The position numbers and the translations under genes were made by a program. A DNA stretch of 64,000 nt from Bugula neritina (lineage: Eukaryota > Bryozoa > Gymnolaemata > Cheilostomatida > Bugulidae), in assembly GCA_964035545.1 (NCBI GenBank), contig OZ037765.1, forward strand, positions 9,976,698 through 10,040,697, given 5' to 3'. Position 1 is the stretch's first letter. The number at the start of each line of letters is the position of its first letter. Of the stretch, positions 36,017 to 48,763 are shown one piece after another. The notes beneath the pieces were generated by a model that was not told the DNA's origin, did no database searches, and was given only the letters and a program-made list of their open reading frames with translations.

Positions 36017-39000
36017 TTACATAATAAAGTAATAAAGAATATAAGAAAAAGTAAGAGAAGTAGAGATTAACAGAGACAGGGTGTGTGTAGAGGCAGTTTG
36101 GTAATCACACGGTATCTCAATATTTCTAAGCTGAGGACATTTATTCTGCTCAGACAGAGTGACAGTTGATTCAGCCTCATCAGCACACGTACCATTGATG
36201 ATCCGATATGCACCAGCATTCACAATCCTGGATAACATGCACCAAATACAAATCATTTCATGCAAACTAAACAAACATAGGATACAGTGAATATATACAT
36301 TTGAAGACAGAGAGCTTGTTTGAGTAACTAGATAGCAACTGCATGGGTTAAAAAATCACTTCATATTATATGAGTATGAATTTGGTAAAGCTCATTGATA
36401 TACTCAGAGCTGCAATTCATAACAGCCTTCAAAACTTACATAATCTCAGCATAAACATAAATAAACAATATGAAAACTACAAATAGTTGTAATCCATATT
36501 GTTTATTTATGTTTATGCTGAGATTATGTAAGTTTTGAATTACAATTGTAGTCTTGACGGTGTCAATCGATGTCAATCGATGTCAAATGATGTCAAATGA
36601 TGTCAACCAATGTCAAATAGTGTCTAATGATGTCAACCAATGTAAGGTTAGAATAATAATATATTAAAGGACATCAGTGAGGATTTATTGCCTAATACTC
36701 GCATGCTAACACTTTCTAAGCTACTTAAGTTCTAGGAACTTACATAAATTGATTGAAAAAGCTATAAATTTGTCTTTCAGTTCATTGCAGTTTTTCAAAA
36801 ATAGAAATTTACTCCAACTTGCACCACAAATTTGCATGTCATAGCTGCAACTAGAAGATAGTACAATATAGCGAAGACAACTCCCTTGGATATTCAAGCA
36901 ATAATTATTATCACTTACTTTTGTGTTATTCTGCAATTAAAGTTGAAGAAATTACTTTGCTGCACGTTTTTCCAGTTTTCAATGACTAGCAGAAAAAGAT
37001 TAGTTGTGGGAAGTGCAGTGACGTAGTAGAACCCCTGCATACACGGCCCTGTCACATTGCCAGTGATCATTCCACTTGGACCTTGAAGGTAATGTAGTAG
37101 AGAGAATGTATTAGATATATTTATTTCTTATACAGGTTTTATATGTGTGATATTGTACACATGCATATTACGCTCTTTTAATGTATATGCGCGTACGCAC
37201 TAACACACACAACATGTGTAATAAATAGGGCATATATGCAATGTGTAGGCTACACAATGCATTATTGTAGCCTAAAATTATTTTCATAAAACAAATGAAA
37301 AAACACCATTAATATCAAATAACAAAAAAAAGAAGCATTTCATTTGCAAATATAGGAAATACTTTAAATTGTTGACAAAAAGTGTGCTTATCAAAACATA
37401 AAATTTTTAATACCGAATAAAAAAATTAATTATAAAACTCACCCAGGGCAGACCTGTTGACGCTAAAACTAACAAGATCTTGAATGCAGCCGTAGTCATT
37501 TGAAAATTTAGGAATAGGACCTTTAGTCTTATAGTAGTTATCTTGTTCCTCGGGGTTCTTTGGAAGCCCTTCTAGAGATACCTATAAACAGAGTATATTC
37601 TCTGTAATAGAATACTAACACTTCTAAAAATAGAAAAACAAAATCATAAATAAATGTATAACAACTAAATGTATGAATGATTAGTCAACTATTTATAGAA
37701 TGAATAACTGACCACTGAATGAGAAAGCAATATGTGCAGCAACAACAACAATGCTACATACCCTTTGTCCACCAGCAATACTGCATGTACCCTGAAACTC
37801 TACAGAATCTTTTCTAATAAAGAATCCATGTCTAAATATCAGCTCTCTCATGATCTCTCCTTCCTTTTTACCCATAGTAACCCCGGAGTACTTGCTCACT
37901 TCTATATCCTTGACTAGCGTGAAGTCTGGATCCACAATCATATTAGCAGACGTGTCAAACAAATAGCATCTACAACACCCCAACTCTTTCAAATAGTATA
38001 TTATATGCAATATATTAAATTATAAAGTGTACTTTGTGTTTGGGAACTTATGCTCAGAATATTACCACAGATGACAAAATACAATGCATTACTATTGTAA
38101 AAGCACCGTCTTGAAACCCTGCTAAAGTCATATATAACTAGTATGATTAATATTGGTTACTATGTATTCAAACATCATTAGTAACTAAAAAGAAAGCCGT
38201 TTTTGTTCTGCCAGCAGCTGATAAGAAACTTTAGGAAGTTGCATCCAAAATGCAATTTTACAAACTCCAAAGCCTTTCAGCAAATTTAACTTAGAAAATG
38301 ATATTTCTCTTTTTAAAAGAAGTAAGTGAAATATCCTGGATCAACAATCTCTAAAGTCTAAACAAACTGTTGGCATTTTTAATCAACCAATAGTAAACGT
38401 CTAGAAATAGACTGCAGTCATAACTAACCGAGTCCTGCAGCCGGGCTCTCCATTGGGACACGTATAGGTAGATGTGGAGGAACAAGACCTCGTGCTATTA
38501 GCATCACTGGATTTCATAATCTCCATAATCTTATCATGGAAGTCACTATACAGAATGTCTAAACTGGTCACCCCCTCCACTCTTTCTGTAGCACATCTGT
38601 GCTTAGTCTTATTGGGCCCCGGGCCTTGGCTAACATAACACGAACCTTCAATGATATCAACACAGTATTAGTAACAGCTTTCATTAGAGTAGAGAGTGGA
38701 GATGCTTATCTCCAATACATGCCTGACAATTTTTAAAAAGGCAAATTAATTTATGTTGTTAGTATAGTTTGAAACAAGACCACAGCCTACTAAACACTCT
38801 TAGCACAAAAATTCTTCACTAAAATTACGAGTATAGATAAAGACATGAGTTTTTGTATAGACAACTGGTTTCTATCAAGTTTAGTTAAACTATCTAACCA
38901 CATAATGAATATCCACTTTACAAGAGATTTTATAAAAATTCATTGCTGAGGTTCACCAAACATTTATTCTAAACCCTACCTTGATGTAAGAAATTATTTT

Positions 39001-42000
39001 GTCAGATGTACATTATGGCTGTACACGCTATGAAAATACGACTAAAAAACCCTTAGAAAACACTCACGACTCTTGCAGTCCGCATCCTTTAAGCAGAGAC
39101 ATCCACCGGGATATGGACCATCACCATGCTGCTCCAGACAGTCAGACCAGTTTCTTGGAGTCATCCCCTCAAATAGAGCCTGTGATATTGTTATAATCTT
39201 GCCGACACCAGCAGCATCCATATATGGAGTAGATATAGAGGTCTTGGAGGGATCAGCTGCTGCTCTTCGATACCATGGCCGACTATTTTAAAAATTAATA
39301 TATAATATATATACACTTTTAAATTATTATTAACTATTGGTTCATAATTTTCATTGAAAGATACCCGATCACAAAACTAAGTGCCAGTGCAGTTCAAATT
39401 TACAGCAATGTAAATCTAAAATATTTTGCAAACAATAAATGGCAAAACTAAAAGCAACCAAATTTCCATCCGGAAGAGACACAAAAACACATGTATACCG
39501 TCACTCAACTAGTACATATAGCATTAAGAGTTAAGCAAACTCACGCCGTAGGATCGTAAGAACGGCCAGATCTGTGTCCAGGGTAAGTTCTGAAGACTCC
39601 GCTCCTTAATCCCACATACGTCCATTTCACTTTATCTAACGCTTCAAACCTTCTCTTTTTCCACTCTACTTCTATAGGCTGAGTTATCAGTACATCAGCT
39701 CTATTGAAAAACATGAGTACACATATATTATTCCCGTTGTCTACTATGCATAGTTAAGCATTTATAAGATCTATAGCTGATGTTGTATGCATTACCTAAT
39801 TCCTTTCTCATATCTCTGACCGGATGCGTCAGAGCAACCCAAATCAGGTTCGTCACCATTGATCCACTTATGAGCCAACACCGTCTTCTTAGCCAGATCA
39901 TCATTGAATATATACTCAACCGAGTCGCAGTGACATTTGGGTGCCAAGAATATGCTGGAATGTTCATACGTGACCCTCAAACCTACAATAACCCTGAATG
40001 GTCTCACTATCCATTAACTATAATAAAGGTATTTTCTACTCATTAAAGAAATTGTCAAAATTTTCCCAAAAGAAAATAAGTTGGTAGAGATAAGACTGGC
40101 TAAATTGTTATTTTATATGAGTAATATATTACAAAATTATATTGATAACACTGAGTGCTAACAACTACTATTTTTATGAATGACTTGTTTAATTACTTTG
40201 CAAGACCAAATTATTAAATTGTATTCACTTTTTCTGGCAGTCAAATTTATTTAAAAACCCAATGTTTTCCCAAAGTTCGTTTCACTCTTGACTTTGCATT
40301 GAATATTTTTCTCAAATTTCCCAGCATTTTTCCCATAAATCATAAATATATATTACTACAGAATTCTAAAACAACAATACATCAATTATTTCAGGTTTTT
40401 GTACTCATGCTTTTTGTGACTAATTTTCAAATACATGGTATTTTACGTTATAATACCAAACTAGTTGATATCATGAAACATATCTTATATTTGATATAAT
40501 CATTACAAAAACTTGCCAAGTGACCCACCCACAGCATCACATAATATCAATTATTTTTAAAACAACTTTCTTTTTTAAAATATTAAAAAAAGCTTTCACA
40601 AGCTATTAAAAATTAAAATTATAATAAATGTTTACAAAAAATAGTAATTAATAACATATAAATTAATATGACAAGTGAGACCTTTTTCCCTATAAACCGC
40701 ACAACACACTAGAACTTACCGGGATATCTGTCTACGTTATATTTCACTTGCAGGTATTTAAATACTCCAGGGAGCTCCTTTCGTGCCTCAGTACTGTTAT
40801 ACTCAATTAGTAAGTTATAGTAGCTTCTAGTATCTACTGCCTGAAAGGGGGTTTTATCCTCAGGTTCTTTTGATCTTCTGTATTCCTACAATTATTATAT
40901 AAACTTTCAAAAATTGCTTATGCAGCAGAATCTAACATAAACTAACATATAAACATTGAGTCTCTAATGATTCATATAGTTTCCACAGCTTCAAAACTCT
41001 GAGATGAATTTTCACAGCCATATTGAACAAATTTTATTGCCATAATGCTCTTCAATATGCATCCTATTATTAAAATAATAAAAACCAACAGTATTTTATA
41101 ACCACATCGAATAGAAGTTACACACAGACCTGATCTGTGGGAGACAGAGAGAAGGCGAATCCAAACTCTGAGTCATTGAGCGCAGCATAAAAGTATGTAG
41201 CTGGGATGCCGTTTCTAGCATCAGCCACATACAGAGAGCCGAATGACGAGCCCTTCCTCATCCCATTCTCTATGATGGAGAAGTTAGCTGGGGCAGTGCC
41301 ACCACTCTTCTCTTTCTCTAGTTGTGATATTGGAATGAATATTGGGTCCTCTTTCAGCTGCACAATATTTTAACATTTGTAAATCAATAAATGCACAATT
41401 AACATTCCGTAAAGCGTTGTTCTACAAATTCACATATAAAATGTATAATACAGTGTAGTCATATGAATTTATAAAAAAATCATGTGAAGTTGTGTAGAAA
41501 ATTGTTGTTTGTTTCAAAAAGCACACGCCCACTTTCTGGTCACGTTGAATTACGCTCAAATCTTATATCAACACATTAATTATAAACATTTCTGCACAAA
41601 ATAGCAACAGCTTGTAGAATACTGTAACATATTGTGTTATTAGCTATGTGAAATCCATTAAACTCATCTAGCTCTCCCTTTGACAAATGTTAGAAATGAC
41701 TTGATGTGTGTATATCGGACTACAGCATCTGTACTAACCAATACTTGAATCCATACCTTTATACAGCACCGGTTTCGAAAAATATAGCCTGCGCAAACTT
41801 ACAAAATCTATATAACTTAGCGTGAATAGTACACTTACATTGCTACTGGGCTTCATTAAGGGGTGAAATATAGTTTCCCCCTCCTTGTTGATGAGAAAAG
41901 AATAGACTGAGCCCCACTGATATCTTGCCATCTTAAACTCAATCTCATCCAATGTACAGTCAACCCCAATAACACCAATCGTACTGCAAAACAGAGCATG

Positions 42001-45000
42001 TCTTTCATCTAAAGTTTCTAACTAATCAATATTATTGTATTGCATAATATATACGTTTACTTACTCCCCAGTTCTGTTACTAATAATAGGCACAGCATGA
42101 GTGACCATAACTCCAAGTCCTCCAGTGTCCAGATAAGGGGAGGTCCACAAGCCGGCATCTGCCTTTGCATTCCCTGACAGGAAACTAAAGTAATTCTTCA
42201 TCTCAGAGATCAGGTTTTCTCCAGAATGCAACTTCTTCATGCTACCTCTGACAAGAGAGCACAAGTATTTGAACACAAACAGCTTAAGTATTTTATAGAT
42301 ACCAACAAATTTATCAGTTACAAGTAATTTATTTTTAAATTAAAAAAAGATAAAAAAACTAAATGAAAAATATTGTAATATTTTTCACTTAATTTTAAGA
42401 AACTTTTTCAGTACTATTCAGTATAAAATAGTAATAACACTAATAGTAGTTCCACACTACCTGTTGTCGCAGGCGAGCTTTCCAGGAAACTTTTCACCCT
42501 CATCTTTGGTGAGATAACTGAATATCCTGGCTCCGAGATTAGTGTTTCTTTGCTTTACGGTGTCCCAGGTTTTAGTCCAGTTATATTTGCAAACTGGTCC
42601 AGGTACATACCCGCTTCTTGTGTAATACCCTGCAAGTACAGATTAAGCATAATAACCCCAGCGCAAGACATCACCTGTTTAGCATTAATTAGTTGGACAA
42701 CCAGCCAGGCTACTGGCCAGGCTACTACCTGGACCACCAGCTAGCACCATTAGATAGTGGTACTAGCTGGTGGTCCAGCTATTAATAGCTTATTCAACAG
42801 TTCAAACAGCAAAAATCTTTACACAAGGTTGTGATCCACAAAAACACTCTCACACTGTAAGTTTTCTAGCAACTCCCTACATAAAGTAGTTCAGAAATTT
42901 CCATGATTAGTTAAATGACTATATCACTACTATACTTTCATCCTAAACACGATCTATACACCATTAGCGCAAGATCAATAACTAAACAATTACATATAAC
43001 TTATACTCATCTACTCTATAACTATATACTTTTACTTAGATGTACATACATCACAAAACTTACTCACAACCTAAAGAGTGTATACCTAGCCAGTGATTAT
43101 CATATTAACATACCAGGACCACAGCGTACACTTTCCCCATCAGTGTCTTTTCCATCAGTTATGAGGACTATAATTGACTGGCATCCAGTCCTTGAACTGC
43201 CTTGTAGCAGATTAAATGCTTTATCAAACCCTTCTCTATATCAAGTGAATACATGCATTAGTGTGTGGACAGCATGTGAGTATATCAGATCATCATGTGT
43301 GGACATATCGTTTTGAATAGAGCCCTTGTGATATAAAGTCTATTGAATCCTATACAGATTTAGATTCACTAACCACTCTAACCTATAGACATACTTATAA
43401 ATGTGGTCGTGTATTTCTGCGTGACAAGTAGAATATATCTGCAGCAATGACTGTCATATCTGCAGTTACATATTCTGTGTATGCTACGAGCTTCTAGCTG
43501 ACTCAAAAAATAGCATTATATTCATATAAATCAAACACATAAGCAGAATGTATGTACAGACATAAAATATGACAGAATTTTGATGGTAGAAACTTACTTC
43601 AATTCACTGGTGCCCATTGGTTCCAGGTTATAAATCTTTTCTATTAAATCTTTTCGATGAGCATTGGTTGCTGCCACCAACTTATCTTGCTGACAGCTGA
43701 GAACGGTTGTAGTGAAAAACTGCCACCTAAAAAAACACAATTATGATTACACTCAATAGATACAAATACTGGTTGTCACAGTTATGTCTTGTTTCTTGTG
43801 TTGGTCCTTATTTGTGCTCCTGCACAACACACAAAGCATTATACATAATTACATTTTATAAATATCCGTTTGAGCTATAATTTTAATTGCAAATAAGATT
43901 ACATAAGCATACAGAAATACATATTATAACTTGAACCCTTAGTCATCTCTAAAAGTAATTAAGGATTTGAGAACTTTGTAATCTGCATTGTTATTGTGTT
44001 TGTAGGAATTTGATTTGCATGTTGTCTGAGACTAGTAGCATTAAACTTAATTTTTAAAAAATGAACTATTGTCAAAAATTTTACATAAATTTTAAATAAT
44101 TGTTCAAGTGATAAGATCACTTTTCAAAAAATAATAGCAAAACAAATAGCAGAATCTAAGACATGTGCAAGTGTAATTGACTTACTTTCCAACCTCATCC
44201 CAGTGACTGTCCCTGGCACAGATTACGTTTACATAGTCCTGCTTTGTTAGTGTGTTTATTACAATCTTAGCCACAGCCTGAGCTATGACAAACTTGCCAT
44301 CATTGGCCATAGATAAACTGTAAAACAATATCACATTGCATGGTAACACTTACTCTCAAATACTCTTCACTTCGACTTTAGAATAGGTATTCTAATGTAT
44401 GCACATTGAGTATATACATCAGTCACATTTTACAGTTTACAATCATAGAAAGTTGTTGAATATTTAAAGAATATTTTAATATTTTAAAACATGTGTCAAG
44501 ATGAGTCCACGCTAGAGTGATTTCATAAGACAGTTTTTTTACATGTTGAAACCGACCACCACAAAATTAGAACCATGATTATATACACATTCAGATAATG
44601 GCAATGTTTATGGCATAAGCATCTTGGTTTTCTACAAAGTTTGGTATCCAAAAGGTATAGCAGAAAGCTTTTGTTCAACGCCTCTTAATTTTTAATAGAT
44701 AATTGCACAAATAAATACAGTTTGCAAACTGATTAGCCAATTGAAATGCACCACATGTTGCTGAGTATGTAAATAAAACATTACTAAATAAAACAATTGT
44801 GTTTTTCACAGAATCACAGTTGAGCATAGACTAACGTTTACAATGCTCAAGACCAGGGACAGCAACCCAGCACAAGTAATAGCTACTGTAGAATAATATA
44901 TATCAGTAGATGCTAATAGTATTCTAATTATGACCTGATAAGTTGTACCAAATGACAAACATAAATCATGCAAATCAACAAGCCACTATGTCATAATACT

Positions 45001-48000
45001 ATCTTTATATGTCTTAAGTTCTTAATTGAAACAGTTTTATCAAGTCAGCTTCATGACTACCTGCAGTCAAGTACAATGACAACGTCCTTAGGACCACTAG
45101 TGGCTGCAATATACCAGGGCCTCAGTCTAGGATCATAGTCATTGTAAAATCCAGCAAAATTTGTGTCCCATTCTCTGCCTGGGAACAGTCTAAAGACACC
45201 AGCAGTGGAGCCATAATATTGCCATCTGCAACAGAGAGACAGCAAGTAGAAGACAACTCCCATGTTTAAAATTTAAAAAATTGGCTTATGGACAGTTACA
45301 CAGTGTATGAAAATAAAGGTGGTTAGTACTTAATAATTCTAACCTACATGTTATATACACTATAAATTGGCATATAATATTAGACTTCCCAACACACATT
45401 GTTTGACAATGTACACAGTATAAAGTGTTAGCATCTAACTGAGTAAACAAATTAAACTGTGTAAACTAAACAGAACAAATAAAATAGGTTCTGTAAATCA
45501 CTACACATAATGCACTATAGCCAGAATGGATGTACAGTATAGACTATACTGTATAATATATATAGTATATACTGTATAACATATAGCATACTGTATAATA
45601 TATAGTATATACTGTATAACATATAGCATACTGTATAATATATAGTATAATGCTACTTCCAATGTATAATAAAGGTTACATGCAGCTTACGGCCTGCAGA
45701 CAGCAATAACATGCAGTCATATCTGCAGGGTGTTGATCCATTTCCAATCAACATCTTCTTTAGACTCTCCATATACATACACTAATGTTAGTTTAGAATG
45801 CGGGTTTCAAAAGCCACAAGCAAATTTTGCTACATTCTGGCATTACTCAAAACTGTAAAGAAGCTCATAATTGTGTTCAATGAGTGAACCTTATATGTCC
45901 TAAACTGACAATTATTAAAATTTTCAAAATGATTTATCCAAACGTAACAGCAAAAACCATAAACTGCAAGCAATGCTTTTAGAACATCAATTCTAATGAT
46001 ATATACTACAAAAAAATCAGGTTAAATACCAACTCAAGCTACAAAAATTGACATGAAAATTATCAAATATATAACACGCATATGCATAAATAAAATAATT
46101 TACTGAAATTAACCCAACTATATTGAGTTACATGAAAAAGTAAACTTTTCTAGCATTATTTATATTCTATTAGAAACAGTTATTTCTTCAAAAAGCAAAA
46201 TCACAAATACCAAACTTTACTGCATAATCAATACCGCTGACAACTTGATAGAAGAGGCCGTAAGAAGGAAAAAGTGGATGTGTACCTCATCGTCGAGTCA
46301 TGATCCAAATTATCATGAAACATGTCATTCAGTCCGGCAGAAAAGTTGACGGCATGTATCGTGTGAGGAATGTCTCTCGGCACTTCATCGGATATCTTCA
46401 CAGTTGACGTCCATCTTGTTACCTCTTGACGGAATTTACTGTAAAACATTTCACTTTATAAATGTTATAATAAAAAACAAGGCAACGGCTTGATAATGTA
46501 CTATCTAAGTTTATATCTCACAAACTACTTGTTTGCATACAAATTTCTTTTTGAAAATTTAAAAATAAACGTTTAATTAATATTCTGTTTCATTTATTAG
46601 CTATGAGGCTTCAAAATACTCCAAGTTTTTACTTCATTCAACAACTTAAGTATGTCTTGCAAAAGTAGTAACTGAAATTTGGAGGAAAATTGTAAACTAA
46701 AACACTTTTACTTCGCCCTCAAATCACTCAGGTTTAAATCCAGCCCACTGTGACTAACACACTGTGACTAACACACTGTGACTAACACACTGTGACTAAC
46801 ACACTGTGACTAACACACTGTGACTAACACACTGTGACTAACACACTGTGACTAACACACTGTGACTAACACACTGTGACTAACACACTGTGACTAACAC
46901 ACTGTGACTAACACACTGTGACTAACACACTGTGACTAACACACTGTGACTAACACACTGTGACTAACACACTGTGACTAACACACTGTGACTAACACAC
47001 TGTGACTAACACACTGTGACTCAAATACTGCAACTAACATACAGTAATTAAAATAGTGTAACTCAAATACTGTTACTAGCATACTCCAGACTAAAACGCA
47101 ATTAAATACTGTCTGGATAAATTCTCTACGTGAAGCAATTATAAACACTATAGACCCTCAATATGAAAGTAATTTAGTTGAAGCTAAAACACACAGTTAC
47201 TACTAATGTGTTGTTTGTATAGCTATGTGGAAAGAAGTATGAATTACACAGTAAAATACTCATATAATAAAAAATAATCAATACATTTAATACTTTTATA
47301 ATAATCTATCCACAGCATTGATTTGGTGGTGCATGAGTAGAATATACTGTACATTACATAGGTACAATTACTGCAGTGTATGGAGGCAAAGATAATAAAT
47401 AATATTAATGTTAACGAGAAACAGCAATATGTCACTTTTAAATGATAAATTAGACACTTCATAGCCTTTATTTAAACTATCTTTTGCTAAAACTGATGAA
47501 TAATTTTCACAAATATTTCGACCAATACTGTGCTCATCCGTAGAGCAAAAATGGTTATAGATATTTATATATATTATATATAGTTATATAAGTTTTAACA
47601 TAACTTATTATATACAATCTAAAATTTCCAGTTTGCTTTTCATCATTAGACTACATGCCAAAACATTTTCTATATAATATTTCCCTCAAACACTTCAATT
47701 TGTAAATTAACTTTTGTTCAAAACAACTTTCAATAACAACACAACACTAAAAAGCATGACAATGCCAAAAAAATGATTTACTATACAGTAAATACTCACG
47801 AATCAAATTTAAAAGTACTCTTGTTCAAAGTAGTTAGGACGTCACTATCTTTGTACACAGAGCCGTTGAGTTGTGCTAGTCGAAAATTGGAAGGAACGGA
47901 AATATTGTTATACAGGAAGTTGTCATATAAAACTCGAACTTTGGTGGCTAGTTTTTCAGCAGCGGCTTTTTTCCTAGCAAAATAACCACTGAGTTCATTT

Positions 48001-48453
48001 CGAACTTCATGCACGATTCCTGTGCCATTTTTCTTTTCATAAGTATAGTTGGCTGTGTCCAATAGCGACTGCGTTACATCCCTTTTAATGCCATCACTTG
48101 CTAGCTACAAATATTTTATTGCAATAGTGCAAGACATGCTATAATATGAAAGTATTAAACTTGTGTAACTGAGTTTTTCAATTTCGTTATTTCAAGATGA
48201 ATATTTAAATCAAGAAATCTGTTACTTGGCTCTATTTATAAGTAAACATAAAAAACAGATTACTTTAAAAATAGCCTTTTACCTGCGAGATGTAATTTTG
48301 TATCATACTGGCCCAATTTTGTACATCTCCAGCAAGTGAGCCTGTAGAAGATTCGGGCTGATATGAAGGAGAATAGTAGTTAAAGCTATCTACTAGATGT
48401 ACTAAACTGATGAAAGCAATGAGGTACATCCTCGCCATCTTTAGGAATGTCAT
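36017..48453 (-). CDS. VWA and Cache domain protein, alpha2-delta / CACHD family, complete
   Basis: Family members are secreted-pathway, membrane-anchored proteins; alpha2-delta subunits traffic voltage-gated calcium channels. Twenty exons (transcription order) sum to 1187 residues: 48453-48283, 48104-47800, 46438-46286, 45225-45061, 44317-44186, 43726-43598, 43235-43114, 42629-42461, 42247-42065, 41983-41839, 41357-41130, 40885-40720, 39982-39796, 39700-39545, 39282-39068, 38645-38429, 37969-37762, 37581-37443, 37081-36919, 36227-36017. A signal peptide (MARMYLIAFISLVHLVDS; an in-frame Met lies five codons earlier) is followed by the VWA_N region. Next come YDPRLRPWY, a VWA domain with a complete MIDAS (DCSLS near residue 263, the Thr of MGTS, ITDG), and Cache modules with a second YDPTARPWY near 800. 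A Cys-rich region follows, then a hydrophobic C-terminal tail suited to GPI or membrane anchoring. The intact MIDAS favours the CACNA2D type; orthology to CACNA2D or CACHD1 is not resolved. Confidence 0.9.
36428..36539. repeat. Perfect 45-bp inverted repeat with 22-nt loop
   Basis: The left arm (36428-36472) and right arm (36495-36539) are exact reverse complements over 45 bp. They lie in the last intron (36228-36918) of the alpha2-delta gene. A transcript would form a long uninterrupted hairpin. Confidence 0.95.
36561..36640. repeat. 10-bp tandem repeat (TGTCAAnnnn), 8 copies
   Basis: Eight decamers follow one another: TGTCAATCGA twice, TGTCAAATGA twice, then TGTCAACCAA, TGTCAAATAG, TGTCTAATGA and TGTCAACCAA. 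The array starts 21 bp after the 45-bp hairpin in the same intron. Confidence 0.92.
42729..42778. repeat. 16-bp perfect inverted repeat (hairpin) in alpha2-delta intron
   Basis: CTGGACCACCAGCTAG (42729-42744) is mirrored exactly by CTAGCTGGTGGTCCAG (42763-42778) with an 18-nt loop. It is preceded by the short direct repeat CCAGGCTACT. It is GC-rich against an AT-rich background. Confidence 0.85.
45561..45649. repeat. 40-bp tandem repeat, 2.2 copies
   Basis: Positions 45561-45600 and 45601-45640 are identical, and a third partial copy follows. The units are AT-rich and contain ACTGTATA and CATATAGCAT. The repeat lies in the alpha2-delta intron between exons 45061-45225 and 46286-46438. Confidence 0.92.
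46747..47022. repeat. 14-bp minisatellite (ACTGTGACTAACAC), about 20 copies
   Basis: About 20 head-to-tail copies of ACTGTGACTAACAC are nearly perfect, then decay into ACTCAAATACTG-type variants up to about 47090. The array lies in the second intron of the alpha2-delta gene. It has no spacers, so it is not a CRISPR-like array. Confidence 0.97.
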
Positions 48454-48763
48454 TCATAAGAGCCCACCTAAGATTAAATTAGCAACGACTGCAGTTACCA
48501 TCAGTGTTTGAATAACAATTTGTTTAAATTAATGTGTCAGTTCCAAAAGTGTTCATGTATCAGTGATGCAAACTTCAAATACAGCAAATGAAGTAACGTA
48601 CATGTGCAATATACATAACTATTTACATGTACAAGTTGAGTTAGTAACTCAAGCATAAATGAAATATACACTTTTCTTAAAAAAAAACCCAACACAATAA
48701 TTATCTATAAATTTTTTTATATGCTTGCAATTAATTCTGTTCATTCAAATTGATTATTATAAT
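48454..48763. other. Upstream region of the alpha2-delta gene
   Basis: Presumed 5' UTR and promoter of the minus-strand gene. No clear TATA box or other element was identified. Confidence 0.45.

Noticed and set aside
38999-39291. Plus-strand frames at 38999-39196 and 39073-39291
   Set aside because: They are antisense shadows of the well-supported alpha2-delta exon 39068-39282.
42915-43316. 133-codon plus-strand frame
   Set aside because: It overlaps the antisense of the alpha2-delta exon 43114-43235; the rest is intron with no conserved features.
46747-47022. CRISPR-like array
   Set aside because: The units are contiguous 14-mers without spacers in an intron of an animal gene; it is a minisatellite.
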